Part shown: piece by piece, positions 18,211 to 26,960 of the stretch | Layout of the letters: each line of letters opens with the position of its first letter | Position numbering within the stretch: position 1 is the stretch's first letter | Source of the DNA: Desulfomicrobium sp. ZS1 | GTDB lineage: Bacteria > Desulfobacterota > Desulfovibrionia > Desulfovibrionales > Desulfomicrobiaceae | Assembly: GCF_024204645.1 (NCBI RefSeq) | Contig: NZ_CP100351.1 | Coordinates: forward strand, 2,754,001 to 2,818,000 | Direction: 5' to 3' | Length of the DNA stretch: 64,000 bases | The notes under the pieces: model-generated | Databases searched by the model: none | What the model was told of the DNA's origin: nothing | The model's input: the letters and a program-made list of their open reading frames with translations, nothing else | Position numbers and translations under genes: made by a program

Positions 18211-18360
18211 CGCCGACTGTCTGACTGAGCGTGGCATCGTTTGTTGAATCATCGCGGGCCGCTTGAAAAACGGTATGTGTTCGACAGGGGCGATGATTCA
18301 ACTCTACGAGGCCTGCGAAGGAGTTTCGGCGGTTCCTGTCCGGGACAACCGCCGCACCCC
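18182..18360. repeat. Dispersed covarying hairpin element, copy A
   Basis: Outer arms 18182-18206 and 18336-18360 are 25 bases long and complementary with one mismatch. Inner arms GTTGAATCATCGC and GCGATGATTCAAC (18243-18255, 18290-18302) also pair. Between arms lie the two strands conserved in all copies: GACTGTCTGACTGAGC (from 18215) and CTACGAGGCCTGCGAAGGAG (from 18303). It sits between convergent genes. No protein is encoded. Confidence 0.75.
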
Positions 18361-18390
18361 GTCCTCGACCAGGCAACACCCCTCTGCCTT

Positions 18391-18858
18391 CTATTGCACC
18401 TTCGCGCCACCCACGTCCGCCCGCAGGGCCGCGACCTTTCCGCGCAAATATTCCGCCACCAGATCGCCCATGTCATCCGCGCCGGAATGCTTGCGTGCGT
18501 ATTCCCGCAAATCGTCCTCGGTCTGCTTTTCCATGCGATCGGACTCCATGAACATCAGAAAAACCAGCCCCAGGGCGGCGTTATTTTCCACCGTGCCGTC
18601 GCACAAGTGCTGCAATTGTTCGTCCGGCACTGTTTCGAAGAGCCTGTCGGCAAATTCGCCGATCCATTTGGAATACAGGTCAGGCATGAGATCCGGGATG
18701 AGTTCCGCGAGCCGCTTGGCCGCGTCCTCCGGGACATTGGGCATGGTCACCAGAAAATACTCGGCCAGCGCCTCCTGGCGGCGCTCGGCGCTGCCGGAGA
18801 ATCTATCCAGAATGACAAGAAAGATATGGGCCCGCAGCTGGGCCAAAGACAAGGACAT
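18391..18858 (-). CDS. Conserved-looking hypothetical protein
   Basis: A 155-residue, mostly helical acidic protein beginning MSLSLAQLRAHIFLVILDRF. It has no signal peptide, membrane segment or recognisable catalytic motif. It starts eight bases after the stop of the exonuclease gene on the same strand, which suggests co-transcription with hypE and the exonuclease. I do not recognise the family. Codon use matches its neighbours, supporting a real gene. Confidence 0.6.
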   Translation of the reverse strand: MSLSLAQLRAHIFLVILDRFSGSAERRQEALAEYFLVTMPNVPEDAAKRLAELIPDLMPDLYSKWIGEFADRLFETVPDEQLQHLCDGTVENNAALGLVFLMFMESDRMEKQTEDDLREYARKHSGADDMGDLVAEYLRGKVAALRADVGGAKVQ

Positions 18859-18866
18859 ATATGCTC

Positions 18867-19400
18867 CTATATTCCGAAAGGAGTCAGACAGCAGGGGTTT
18901 TCATCCACGGCGGCCATGACGATGCGGGCGCAGGCCTCGGCATCGGACCCAGCATGGTGATGATTGAGGTCAAGGCCCAGGTGACGGCAGACGTCCGGCA
19001 ATTTGGTGGGGCGCAGATTCCACTGGTTGCGGGCCAGGTCCACGGTGCAAACAAAGGGCAGATTCGGCGCAGGCAGCCCGGCCATGGTGCAACAGGCATC
19101 AAGCACCGAGCGATCGAATCTGGCGTTGTGCGCGGCCAGAAAATGAACGCCTTCCAGAAAACCCGCGTTTTCGATCCAGAATTCCCGAAAAGGGGGCGCG
19201 TCCTTAACGTCGGACCAATGGATGCCGTGCACGTTCACGCAGAATGGAGAAAAACGCGAACGCGGCGGACGGATCAGGCCATAGAGCCGGTCCACTATCT
19301 CGCCGCCGTGGACCTTGGTCAGGCCCACGGCGCAGGCGCTGTCGCGACGCGAATCAGCCGTTTCAAAATCGATGGCCACATAGACCAGGGAACAACTCAT
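18867..19400 (-). CDS. DnaQ-like 3'-5' exonuclease (DEDDh)
   Basis: The start at 19400 gives MSCSLVYVAIDFETADSRRD, with motif I DFET. Motif II lies in HFLAAHNARFDRSVLD, and motif III HHHAGSDAEACARI carries the His and Asp of the DEDDh class. At 177 residues it is a single exonuclease domain, like the short PolC/DnaQ-type proofreading proteins found alone in many bacteria. An in-frame upstream extension into hypE lacks resemblance. It begins one base after the hypE stop, so it is likely translated from the same message. Confidence 0.88.
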   Translation of the reverse strand: MSCSLVYVAIDFETADSRRDSACAVGLTKVHGGEIVDRLYGLIRPPRSRFSPFCVNVHGIHWSDVKDAPPFREFWIENAGFLEGVHFLAAHNARFDRSVLDACCTMAGLPAPNLPFVCTVDLARNQWNLRPTKLPDVCRHLGLDLNHHHAGSDAEACARIVMAAVDENPCCLTPFGI

Positions 19401-19401
19401 A

Positions 19402-20403
19402 TCAGCAGATACGTGGTAACTGTTCGCCTTCGAGCATATCCATGAGCCGGGTGCCGCCCAGGGGCGTTTCCAGCACGACCTTGCCGGGATGCTCGCCGCG
19501 CACGTCGCCGATCTGCGCCGCGTCCGCGCCAAGCGGGTCCGAGCGCATGATGGCCAGGGCCGCCTCGGCGTGCTCCTGGGGCAGGATGCAGATGAACTTG
19601 CCCTCGTTGGCCAGATACAGAGGATCGAGGCCCAGGAAGGAGCACCCACCGCTGACTTCGGGACGGACAGGAATCTTGGATTCAAAAATCCGGCATTCCA
19701 CGCCCGACTGTCCGGCGATTTCGTTCAGAGTCGTGGCCAGGCCGCCCCGAGTGGGATCACGCAGCACGTGCACGGACGGGATGGCTTCGAGCAAACGCAC
19801 AATAAGATGATTGAGGGACGCGCAGTCCGAAAGCACAGGGGCCTCGAAGGTCAGGCCTTCGCGCTTGGATAGGATCGCGAGGCCATGGTCGCCCATGAAG
19901 CCGCTGATCAGGATCGCGTCTCCGGGGGCGGCGCGATGCCCGCTTGGGGCCTCGTCCACAAAAATTTCGCCGATGCCGGTGGTGTTGATGAAAATCTTGT
20001 CCACCGTGCCCTTGGGCACAACCTTGGTGTCGCCCGAGACCACCAGCACGCCGGCCTCGCGGGCGGCTTCCCCCATGGACTGAACAATGCGCTCCAGCTC
20101 GGCCATGGGCAGGCCTTCTTCAATGATGAATCCGCAGGTCATGTATTTTGGGCGTGCGCCGAGCATGGCCACGTCATTGACCGTTCCGTGCACGGCCAGA
20201 GAGCCTATATCGCCGCCGGGGAAAAAAATGGGGTCCACGGTGAAGGTGTCGGTGCTCATGGAAATGGGGCTGCTGACATGCAGGAGGGCCGCATCATCGA
20301 GACGGTCAAGAACCTCGTTACCCAAGTATTTGAGAAAAAGCTCACCGATGAGCCGATGCGAAGCCTTGCCGCCACTGCCGTAATCAAGAAGAACTCTTTC
20401 CAC
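19402..20403 (-). CDS. hypE: Hydrogenase maturation protein HypE
   Basis: HypE dehydrates a carbamoyl group on its C-terminal Cys to cyanide for the NiFe hydrogenase centre. The protein ends in PRIC, the required C-terminal Cys. AIR-synthase-family signatures are visible: LLDYGSGGKASHRLI at the start, STDTFTVDPIFFPGGDIG, and SGDTKVVPKG. Length 333 is normal. Start is GTG with GGGGGAAG upstream. Unlike most clusters, it is separated from hypD by a 494-base repeat-filled gap. Confidence 0.95.
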   Translation of the reverse strand: MERVLLDYGSGGKASHRLIGELFLKYLGNEVLDRLDDAALLHVSSPISMSTDTFTVDPIFFPGGDIGSLAVHGTVNDVAMLGARPKYMTCGFIIEEGLPMAELERIVQSMGEAAREAGVLVVSGDTKVVPKGTVDKIFINTTGIGEIFVDEAPSGHRAAPGDAILISGFMGDHGLAILSKREGLTFEAPVLSDCASLNHLIVRLLEAIPSVHVLRDPTRGGLATTLNEIAGQSGVECRIFESKIPVRPEVSGGCSFLGLDPLYLANEGKFICILPQEHAEAALAIMRSDPLGADAAQIGDVRGEHPGKVVLETPLGGTRLMDMLEGEQLPRIC

Positions 20404-20484
20404 TCGCTTCCCCCTTGCGTGACACCTTTGTAACCAACTGATCTGAATAGAAAAACAACCAAAGACTCAAAATATGCGGCACGC

Positions 20485-20661
20485 GGCTCGTTGTCGGCAT
20501 GGCCCACGGCCCCGCCGGAACTCCTTCGCTGGCCTCGTAGAGTTGAATCGTTGCGTGATAGGCGGCAAACCCGCGCCGCACGCCAGGCAACGATTCAACA
20601 AACGATGCCTCTGGCTCAGTCAAACAGCCGACGAGGCCGTGGGCCATGCCGACAACGAGCC
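20485..20661. repeat. Dispersed covarying hairpin element, copy B
   Basis: The outer arms 20485-20511 and 20635-20661 are a perfect 27-base inverted repeat around GTTGTCGGCATGGCCCACGG. The inner arms GTTGAATCGTTGC and GCAACGATTCAAC also pair perfectly. The conserved strands appear in reverse orientation relative to copy A: GGAACTCCTTCGCTGGCCTC then GGCTCAGTCAAACAGCC. It lies inside the hyp cluster. Confidence 0.75.
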
Positions 20662-20700
20662 TTGAGGGACTTGCGGGTGTACTTTTCCGCTTCGCGCCAA

Positions 20701-20777
20701 GTCATCCCCTTGAAGAAGGGGATCCATGCCTTTTAAGCACTTGAAAAAGCATAGATTCCCGCCTGCGCGGGAATGAC
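20701..20777. repeat. Paired dRS3-like inverted repeats, second copy
   Basis: GTCATCCCCTTGAAGAAGGG and, in reverse, ATTCCCGCCTGCGCGGGAAT face each other across a short spacer. They are related to the pair at 17755-17832; the left unit has diverged in its stem but stays self-complementary. Confidence 0.7.
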
Positions 20778-20799
20778 ACTCAGGTTCTTTCGCGACTTT

Positions 20800-20897
20800 T
20801 TTGCAGTGGCCGATTTTGGAAGGTGAAGTGTAGCCGACTACATGAACCTTTCAAAATCGGTGAGCAACGCAGTCCAAAATCAATTTTCAGCGGTCTC
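20800..20897. repeat. Palindromic intergenic element next to hypD
   Basis: The inner arms CCGATTTTGGAAGGT (20810-20824) and ACCTTTCAAAATCGG (20846-20860) flank a GTAGCCGACTAC mini-palindrome. Outer flanks (TTTGCAGTGG and its partner near TTTTCAGCGG) continue the fold. Read on the other strand it contains CTGCGTTGCT, which resembles the element at 41461-41579, so the two may belong to one family of deltaproteobacterial intergenic repeats. Confidence 0.6.
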
Positions 20898-21980
20898 CTA
20901 AATTCTGTATTTAAAATATGCCGCGCACGACCCTTCGGTGGAGACCATGCACGGTCCTACCGGAGAGGCGGGCGTGCAGGCCTTGCCGAAAAGCGGACAC
21001 TTGTCCGGCGACATCTTGCCCTTGAGCACGTCGCCGCAGCGGCAGCCCTTGATTTCCGGAACATCGTGCAACTGCATGTCGAAAATGCGCATGGCGTCAT
21101 AGTCCGCGTACTCGTCGCGAATCGTGAGCCCGCTACCCGGAATAAGGCCGATGCCCCGCCACAGTGCGTCGCAGGGCGAAAAAACCTCGTTCATGACGGA
21201 CATGGCCTTGGGGTTGCCCTCATCGGACACGACCCGCGTGTAGGCGTTGGCGACCTCGATCTTGCCTTCGTTGCGCATGGTCACAAACATGTACAGAGCC
21301 TGCAGTATGTCCACGGGCTCGAACCCTGCCACCACGGCCGGCAAGCCGTGTTTGGACGCCAGAAAACGGTACGGTTCCACGCCGATGATGGCGGCGACGT
21401 GGCCGGGCAGGAGAAAAGCCTGCACCTTGAGCTCCGGATCCCCGATCAGGGCGTCCAGGGCCGGAGGAACGAGCTTATGAAAGCAGAGTACGGAAAAATT
21501 GCTGATGCCCTGCTCGCGGGCCACCTTGACCGTGGCGGCGATGGCCGGAGCCGTGGTCTCAAAACCAACGCCCAGGAAAACGACCTTGTCATGCGGGTTG
21601 TCCTGGGCGATCTTCAGGGCGTCAAAAGGTGAATAGACAACCTTGACGCGGGCTCCTTCGGCCTGGGCGCTCTTTAGAGTTTTCTTTTCCGGACCAGGCA
21701 CGCGCATCAGATCGCCGAAGGTGGTGATGATGGCGTTCTTGCCGGCCAGTTCGAGAAAGGCGGCCACTTCGCTGTCATGAGTCACGCAAACCGGACAGCC
21801 CGGGCCGGAAAGATGCACGACCTTGTCGGAAAGCAGAGAGCGCACTCCGCTGCGAAAAATGGAAACCGTATGCGTTCCGCACACTTCCATGAACCTGAGT
21901 TCCCCGTCCAGTTCGGCGTGGATGCGAGCCAGCAGGGTCTTGCACAGCTGGGGATCCTTGAAATTGTCAAACAAGTTCAA
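20898..21980 (-). CDS. hypD: Hydrogenase maturation protein HypD
   Basis: HypD is the iron-sulfur scaffold on which Fe(CN)2CO is built with HypC. Conserved cysteine motifs are present: MEVCGTHTVS, LSGPGCPVCVT, and the C-terminal cluster region with GCRCGDVLKG and KCPLFGKACTP. The length (360) is typical. The start is a TTG at 21980, overlapping the end of hypC by 14 bases, consistent with tight coupling of the two partners. Confidence 0.95.
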   Translation of the reverse strand: MNLFDNFKDPQLCKTLLARIHAELDGELRFMEVCGTHTVSIFRSGVRSLLSDKVVHLSGPGCPVCVTHDSEVAAFLELAGKNAIITTFGDLMRVPGPEKKTLKSAQAEGARVKVVYSPFDALKIAQDNPHDKVVFLGVGFETTAPAIAATVKVAREQGISNFSVLCFHKLVPPALDALIGDPELKVQAFLLPGHVAAIIGVEPYRFLASKHGLPAVVAGFEPVDILQALYMFVTMRNEGKIEVANAYTRVVSDEGNPKAMSVMNEVFSPCDALWRGIGLIPGSGLTIRDEYADYDAMRIFDMQLHDVPEIKGCRCGDVLKGKMSPDKCPLFGKACTPASPVGPCMVSTEGSCAAYFKYRI

Positions 21981-22194
21981 TGTTCAGCCCTTCCTCGAAA
22001 AGTTTCAGGGTGGCGATGGCTTCCTCCCGGTCCAGGCGGGTCAGGGCGAAGCCGGCATGGACGATAACGTAGTCGCCCACTTCCGGGAATTCAGAAATCA
22101 CATCCAGCCGAACAACATGCCGCGTCCCGCCAACCTGCACCTCGGCATTTTGTCCCTCAATCTTGAGCACTTCCATTGGAATCGCTAGGCACAT
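21967..22194 (-). CDS. hypC: Hydrogenase maturation chaperone HypC
   Basis: HypC carries the Fe(CN)2CO unit to the hydrogenase large subunit. I chose the ATG at 22194 over one nine bases upstream because it gives MCLAIPMEV, placing the essential Cys at position 2. The 75-residue length and the GDYVIVHAGFAL segment fit the family. It is the first gene of hypCD and is read divergently from an HD-domain gene. Confidence 0.94.
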   Translation of the reverse strand: MCLAIPMEVLKIEGQNAEVQVGGTRHVVRLDVISEFPEVGDYVIVHAGFALTRLDREEAIATLKLFEEGLNIELV

Positions 22195-22299
22195 GGCGTA
22201 CATCTCCCGCTTTGCTTTTTGTCAACGCTGTTGCTAAATCCCTGGATGTCTTGTGTCAATGAACTCTTCCCGCGCCAGCAAGCCCTTAAAGGTCAGCAC

Positions 22300-22929
22300 A
22301 TGTACCACCACGACGTCCCCTTGACCCTCATCCCCACCGAATCATGGGGTCGCATCCCGAGCGACGTCGAATGCCGGGAATGGTGGGATACGTATGGGAT
22401 GCTGGGGCATATAAAAGACCACAGCGAACTGGTGGCGGGAGTGGCCACGACCTTGGCCGTGTTCGCGGCACGGAAGGGGCTTGGCAATCCGGGCGGACTC
22501 GGTCAAGACGACTTCGTGCAATCGGTCCGCGTAGCAGGACTCCTGCACGATCTGGGCAAGACCTACTCCATCGAACACGGCGGAAATCACAGCCAGATCG
22601 GCGCGGCATGGGTCATGGACCTGATCCGAAACCCCCGCATCGCCCAAGGGGTCGTGCACCATGTCTACTGGCCGGGGGCCCTGGACTTGGACAAGCATTT
22701 CCTGCCGCTAGCCATCATTTACGCGGACAAACGGGTCAAACACGACACCATCGTCAGCATGGAGGAGCGTTTCGCGGACCTCTTCGACCGTTACGGACAC
22801 ACCGAGCGCAGCCGGGAATGGATAGCCCGCGCCTTCAATCAGGGCCGCGAGCTCGAACACATATTCAGCACTTTTTTGGGAGAAGATATACATGAATATC
22901 CTTTTGATCGCCGGCGGCTGGTCCGGTGA
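22300..22929 (+). CDS. HD-domain phosphohydrolase-like protein
   Basis: The metal-binding HD motif is in RVAGLLHDLGKTYSIEHGG, with a further His pair in VVHHVYWPG and an Asp in IIYADKRVKHD, the usual HD-superfamily layout. From the ATG at 22300 the protein has 209 residues; an in-frame start at 22219 would add 27 without clear support. Related proteins are often nucleotide or phosphate-ester hydrolases, but the substrate is unknown. Its end overlaps ddl by 38 bases, so it belongs to the ddl-waaA-kdsB-carA transcript. Confidence 0.8.
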   Translation: MYHHDVPLTLIPTESWGRIPSDVECREWWDTYGMLGHIKDHSELVAGVATTLAVFAARKGLGNPGGLGQDDFVQSVRVAGLLHDLGKTYSIEHGGNHSQIGAAWVMDLIRNPRIAQGVVHHVYWPGALDLDKHFLPLAIIYADKRVKHDTIVSMEERFADLFDRYGHTERSREWIARAFNQGRELEHIFSTFLGEDIHEYPFDRRRLVR

Positions 22930-23800
22930 ACGCGAAGTCGCTTTAAGCGGCGCCAGACAGATCGAAAATGGCCTGCTCACTCTGGGCCACCACGTCACCC
23001 TCTTCGATCCCGCCCGCGATCTGCGCGGCCTGTACGAAGCGGCAGCGGGCCATGAATTCGCCTTCATCAACCTGCACGGATCACCCGGCGAAGACGGGCT
23101 CGTCCAGTGTCTGCTGGAGCGTGTCGCTATGCCGTACCAGGGTTCGGACTCCCGCGCTTCGCTCCTGGCCCTGAACAAGGCCGTTTCCAAGCAGATTTTC
23201 GAAGCCGCTGGCCTCCCCACTCCGGCCTGGGAATTCGTGCCTGCGAGCCATGTCGCCGAGTGGCGGCCGCTCTTGCCTTTTCCTCTGGTGGTCAAGCCGA
23301 ATACCGGCGGCTCCAGCCTTGGCGTTGGCATCGTCACGTCCGAAGACGAGCTCGAAGCCTATCTGGCCCAGCCTGAAATCGCAGGACAGGATCTTTTGGC
23401 GGAAGCGCTGATCTGCGGCCAGGAGCTGACCTGCGGGGTGCTCGAAGGCTGCGTCCTGCCGCCCATCCTTATCCGCCCCAAAAGCGGAGAATTTTTTGAC
23501 TACGAAAGCAAATATGTGGCCGGAGCCACGGAAGAGATCTGCCCGGCCCCGATTCCGGCGGAGCTGACCGAACGGTTGCAGACCATGGCCCGCGCCGCCC
23601 ACGACGCGCTTGGGCTGTCCGATTACAGCCGCGCGGATTTCATAGTCACGGCGGACGGCATGCCGTACCTGCTGGAAGTCAACACCCTCCCCGGCATGAC
23701 CGCCACCAGCCTCCTGCCGCAGGAGGCCCAGGCCGTGGGCCTGTCTTTCGAGCAACTCCTGACCCGGCTCATCGAGCTTGGGCTGCGCAAAAAATCGTGA
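22892..23800 (+). CDS. ddl: D-alanine--D-alanine ligase
   Basis: An ATP-grasp enzyme that makes D-Ala-D-Ala for peptidoglycan. Recognisable segments are GGWSGEREVALSGA near the N-terminus, LHGSPGEDGLVQ, VVKPNTGGSSLGVGIV in the ATP-grasp domain, and the C-terminal RADFIVTADGMPYLLEVNTL. Length 302 is normal. It is not in a dcw cluster here but sits with LPS genes, and it overlaps waaA by a GTGA. Confidence 0.94.
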   Translation: MNILLIAGGWSGEREVALSGARQIENGLLTLGHHVTLFDPARDLRGLYEAAAGHEFAFINLHGSPGEDGLVQCLLERVAMPYQGSDSRASLLALNKAVSKQIFEAAGLPTPAWEFVPASHVAEWRPLLPFPLVVKPNTGGSSLGVGIVTSEDELEAYLAQPEIAGQDLLAEALICGQELTCGVLEGCVLPPILIRPKSGEFFDYESKYVAGATEEICPAPIPAELTERLQTMARAAHDALGLSDYSRADFIVTADGMPYLLEVNTLPGMTATSLLPQEAQAVGLSFEQLLTRLIELGLRKKS

Positions 23801-25062
23801 GGCCACGTCTTGCCCAGGCAGAGGGCCTGCTTTTTGGCCAGCTCTTTGGATTGGCCTACACCCTGCTGTGGTGCCTGGCCGGGCCGCTCGCCTTTTTCTC
23901 CCCCAGAATGCGTCAAGGCTGGAAAGAGCGGCTCGGGCTGGGTAAACCAGCTCCTTGCGAAATCTGGGTCCAAGGAGCCTCCGCCGGGGAATGCGCCCTG
24001 GTGGCGAGCCTTCTTGAACATCTGCCGGACGTGCCGGTCCTGGTCACGACCTGTACCAGCCAAGGGCTTGATGTCCTGAACAGGATAAACTCGCCGAGCC
24101 TGCAGGCCCGCATGATACCCCTTGACCTGCCGCTGCTCATGGGCCGGATGCTGGATGCGGCCAAACCAAAGGCGGTGATACTCCTTGAAACCGAGATCTG
24201 GCCGGGCCTGCTCATGGCCTGCGCGGCCAGAGGCGTGCCCGTGATTGTCGTCAACGCGCGTATGACGGCCAAATCCCTGGCCGGCTACCTGTTCCTTGGG
24301 CCGCTGCTGCGCCTCTGGGCGCCGCAACGCATCGGGGCCATGGCCCCGGCCGACGCGCTGCGCTTCGGGCTGATCTTCGGAGCCCAAAGAACGACGGTCA
24401 CCGGCAATATCAAGTTCGACCGCGCCATGAACACCCCGATTCTGCCCCTCGACGAAAACCCACTGGCCGGGCTCGTCCCCCGGGATCACCCGTTTGTGGT
24501 GCTCGGCTCCGTGCGCGAGCAGGAAGAGCCGCTGGTGCTGGAACTGATCCGGCAACTGCGCGAGGGCAATTCGCATTGCGTCATCGGCCTATTTCCCCGA
24601 CACATGCACCGCATCCCGGCCTGGGAAGGGCTGCTTGCCCGTAGCGGAATACCTTTCGCTCTGCGCAGCGCACTGCACGATCAGGCGCAGCCGGGAAGCG
24701 TCGTGCTCTGGGATGCATTCGGCGAAATGAACCCGGCCTACGCCCTGGCGAGTCGCGCCTTTGTGGGCGGCAGCCTGGCGCGACTAGGGGGGCAGAACTT
24801 TCTTGAACCCCTGGCGCAGGGCGTGCTGCCCTGTGTGGGCCCGCACACCCGAAATTTCGACTGGGTGGGCGGGGAAATATTCGGCAGCCTGGTTTTCAAA
24901 TCCGCTTCCATCCCGGAACTCGCGCGCTTCCTGCTCTCCCCTGCGCCGCCACGCAGCGAGGTGCGCGCAGCAGCCCTGACGTACGTGCACGCACGGCAAG
25001 GAGCCACGGCCGCATCCATTGCGCTCATCCGCCCTTACCTTTACCGGAGTTCCCATGCCTGA
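23797..25062 (+). CDS. waaA: Kdo transferase (lipid A Kdo transferase)
   Basis: WaaA transfers Kdo from CMP-Kdo to lipid IVA at the inner membrane. An N-terminal hydrophobic anchor (about residues 12-32) is followed by the GT30 domain: WVQGASAGECALVASLLEHL, ILLETEIWPGLL and, near the C-terminus, GGSLARLGGQNFLEPLAQG. The length (421) is typical. It starts at a GTG overlapping the ddl stop and overlaps kdsB, which makes its donor substrate. Confidence 0.94.
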   Translation: MRPRLAQAEGLLFGQLFGLAYTLLWCLAGPLAFFSPRMRQGWKERLGLGKPAPCEIWVQGASAGECALVASLLEHLPDVPVLVTTCTSQGLDVLNRINSPSLQARMIPLDLPLLMGRMLDAAKPKAVILLETEIWPGLLMACAARGVPVIVVNARMTAKSLAGYLFLGPLLRLWAPQRIGAMAPADALRFGLIFGAQRTTVTGNIKFDRAMNTPILPLDENPLAGLVPRDHPFVVLGSVREQEEPLVLELIRQLREGNSHCVIGLFPRHMHRIPAWEGLLARSGIPFALRSALHDQAQPGSVVLWDAFGEMNPAYALASRAFVGGSLARLGGQNFLEPLAQGVLPCVGPHTRNFDWVGGEIFGSLVFKSASIPELARFLLSPAPPRSEVRAAALTYVHARQGATAASIALIRPYLYRSSHA

Positions 25063-25792
25063 GGTCATCGCCATCATTCCGGCCAGATACGAAAGCTCCC
25101 GTTTTCCGGGCAAGCCGCTGGCCCTCATCCACGGCAAGCCCATGTTCTGGCACGTCATGCGGCGGGCAAGCCTGTGTCCGCAGGTGGGCACCGTGGCCCT
25201 GGCCACGGACGACGAGCGCATTTTCAGCGCCGCCCGGAACTTCGGGCTCACCGCGCTCATGACCAGCCCAGGTCACGCCAGCGGCACGGACCGAGTGCTT
25301 GAGGCCGCCCGCCTCCTGAGCGCGGCCCCGGACAGCGTCATCGTCAATGTCCAGGGCGACGAGCCGGCCTTGAACCCCGAAATGCTGACCGAACTGATCC
25401 AGCCCTTCGATGATCCGCTCGTACAGGTCACCACCCTGGGGCACTTTATAAGCGCCGCAGAGGCCGAGTCTGCGGACCGGGTCAAGATAGTGCGCGCGGC
25501 AGATGGCCGGGCGCTCTATTTCTCCCGCGCCAAGGTCCCCTTCGGACGCGACAACACACCGGAATATATAGGACATATCGGTCTTTACGGACTGCGCATG
25601 CACGTCCTTGAAAAATTCAGCGCTTTGGGCGAGAGTCCCTTGGAGAAAATGGAAAAACTGGAACAGCTGCGGCTACTCGAAGCCGGCATCCCCATCCATG
25701 TGGCCCTCACGCGGCACAAGAGCCACGGCGTGGACCGCCCAGAAGATCTGCCCACAGTCACAGCACTCATGCGAGGAGAACATCATATATGA
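25055..25792 (+). CDS. kdsB: CMP-Kdo synthetase (3-deoxy-manno-octulosonate cytidylyltransferase)
   Basis: KdsB activates Kdo with CTP. The start at 25055 gives [20 protein letters not shown], the family signature, followed by GTDRVLEAA and [12 protein letters not shown]. Length 245 is standard. It overlaps waaA by eight bases and carA by four, so CMP-Kdo production and use are co-expressed here, separate from kdsA-kdsC at 7.9-9.2 kb. Confidence 0.95.
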   Translation: MPEVIAIIPARYESSRFPGKPLALIHGKPMFWHVMRRASLCPQVGTVALATDDERIFSAARNFGLTALMTSPGHASGTDRVLEAARLLSAAPDSVIVNVQGDEPALNPEMLTELIQPFDDPLVQVTTLGHFISAAEAESADRVKIVRAADGRALYFSRAKVPFGRDNTPEYIGHIGLYGLRMHVLEKFSALGESPLEKMEKLEQLRLLEAGIPIHVALTRHKSHGVDRPEDLPTVTALMRGEHHI

Positions 25793-26925
25793 AAGCTATT
25801 TTGGCCCTTGAGGACGGCACCTGGTTTGCGGGGCAGTCCTTCACCGGCCCCGGCGAAGCCGGCGGCGAAGTCATCTTCAACACCGGCATGTCCGGATATC
25901 AGGAAATCCTGACCGATCCGTCCTATTACGGACAGATGGTCTGCATGACCTACCCGCTCATCGGCAACTACGGCGTCAACCTGGAGGACGTGGAATCTTC
26001 ACGCATCCACTGCCCGGCCATGATCGTCAAGGAATGCTGCAAGAAGCCCTCGAACTGGCGCTCCACGGAGAGCCTGCCGGACTACCTGAAGCGCCACGGC
26101 ATCATGGGCATGGAAGGGATCGACACCCGCGCGCTGACCCGCCACCTGCGCATTCAAGGCGCCATGCGTGGTGTCATCTCCACGGCCGACCTGACTCCGG
26201 AAGAGCTCGTCGCCAAGGCAAAAGCCCTGCCCTCCATGGAAGGTGCCAACCTAGTCGAATTCGTGGCCCCCAAGGAGCCCTATTACTGGAACGGGACAGG
26301 CCCGGTGCCCGCGAAAATGGACGGCGATCTGCCTAAGTGGCCCGAAAATTCCGAGGGCAGCCTGCGCATTGTCGTGTATGACTACGGCATCAAGTGGAAC
26401 ATCCTGCGCTTGCTCGCAGCCCAAAACCTGACCATCTTGGCCGTACCCCCGACCTTTCCGGTGGAAATGGTCAAAAAATTGGCTCCCAGCGGCGTCTTCC
26501 TGTCCAACGGCCCCGGCGATCCGGCCACCCTGAAAAAAGAGATCACCATCATAAAAGAGCTGTGCGAACTCTACCCCGTGGGCGGCATCTGCCTCGGGCA
26601 TCAGCTCCTTGGCATCGCCTTGGGCGGAACCAGTTTCAAGCTCAAATTCGGGCATCACGGCATCAACCATCCCGTGCGCGACGATATTACCCGAAAGATC
26701 GAAATTTCTTCACAAAACCACGGTTTTTGCGTAGACATTTCCAACGTGGACTTCCTGGAGCAGACCCACCTCAATCTGAACGATCAGACTTTGGAAGGTT
26801 TCCGGCACAAGACGAGGCCCATTTTCAGCGTGCAGCACCACCCCGAAGCCGGGCCCGGTCCACACGACAGCCAGTATTTTTTTGCGCGCTTCAGGCGCAT
26901 GGTCGAAACCGGCCAAGTCCAATAA
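25789..26925 (+). CDS. carA: Carbamoyl-phosphate synthase small subunit
   Basis: CarA hydrolyses glutamine to feed ammonia to CarB for arginine and pyrimidine synthesis. The N-terminal domain contains [17 protein letters not shown]. The class I amidotransferase domain has the nucleophile in [16 protein letters not shown] and [11 protein letters not shown] near the end. The length (378) is normal. carB is not adjacent. Confidence 0.95.
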   Translation: MKAILALEDGTWFAGQSFTGPGEAGGEVIFNTGMSGYQEILTDPSYYGQMVCMTYPLIGNYGVNLEDVESSRIHCPAMIVKECCKKPSNWRSTESLPDYLKRHGIMGMEGIDTRALTRHLRIQGAMRGVISTADLTPEELVAKAKALPSMEGANLVEFVAPKEPYYWNGTGPVPAKMDGDLPKWPENSEGSLRIVVYDYGIKWNILRLLAAQNLTILAVPPTFPVEMVKKLAPSGVFLSNGPGDPATLKKEITIIKELCELYPVGGICLGHQLLGIALGGTSFKLKFGHHGINHPVRDDITRKIEISSQNHGFCVDISNVDFLEQTHLNLNDQTLEGFRHKTRPIFSVQHHPEAGPGPHDSQYFFARFRRMVETGQVQ

Positions 26926-26960
26926 CCACCTAAATCGCGCACGTCGCGCAAGGAGCGCCC

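Larger units (their letters stand above)
20404..20897. other. Repeat-filled gap between hypD and hypE
   Basis: No gene is visible here. The interval holds three different inverted-repeat structures in a row: a copy of the covarying hairpin (20485-20661), a dRS3-like pair (20701-20777) and a third palindromic element ending at the hypD stop codon (20800-20897). A promoter for hypE could lie at its hypE end, but I see no convincing -35/-10 pair. Confidence 0.7.

Noticed and set aside
17859-18228. Open frames through the 133-bp repeats, giving repeated peptide GVAAGCGGC-like
   Set aside because: All three plus-strand frames are open because the repeat unit lacks stops; substitutions do not favour synonymous changes in any frame and no start signal is evident.
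18182-18360. Integron attC site
   Set aside because: The fold is long and has conserved bulged strands, but the core sites RYYYAAC/GTTRRRY are not at the ends and no integrase or cassette arrangement is present.
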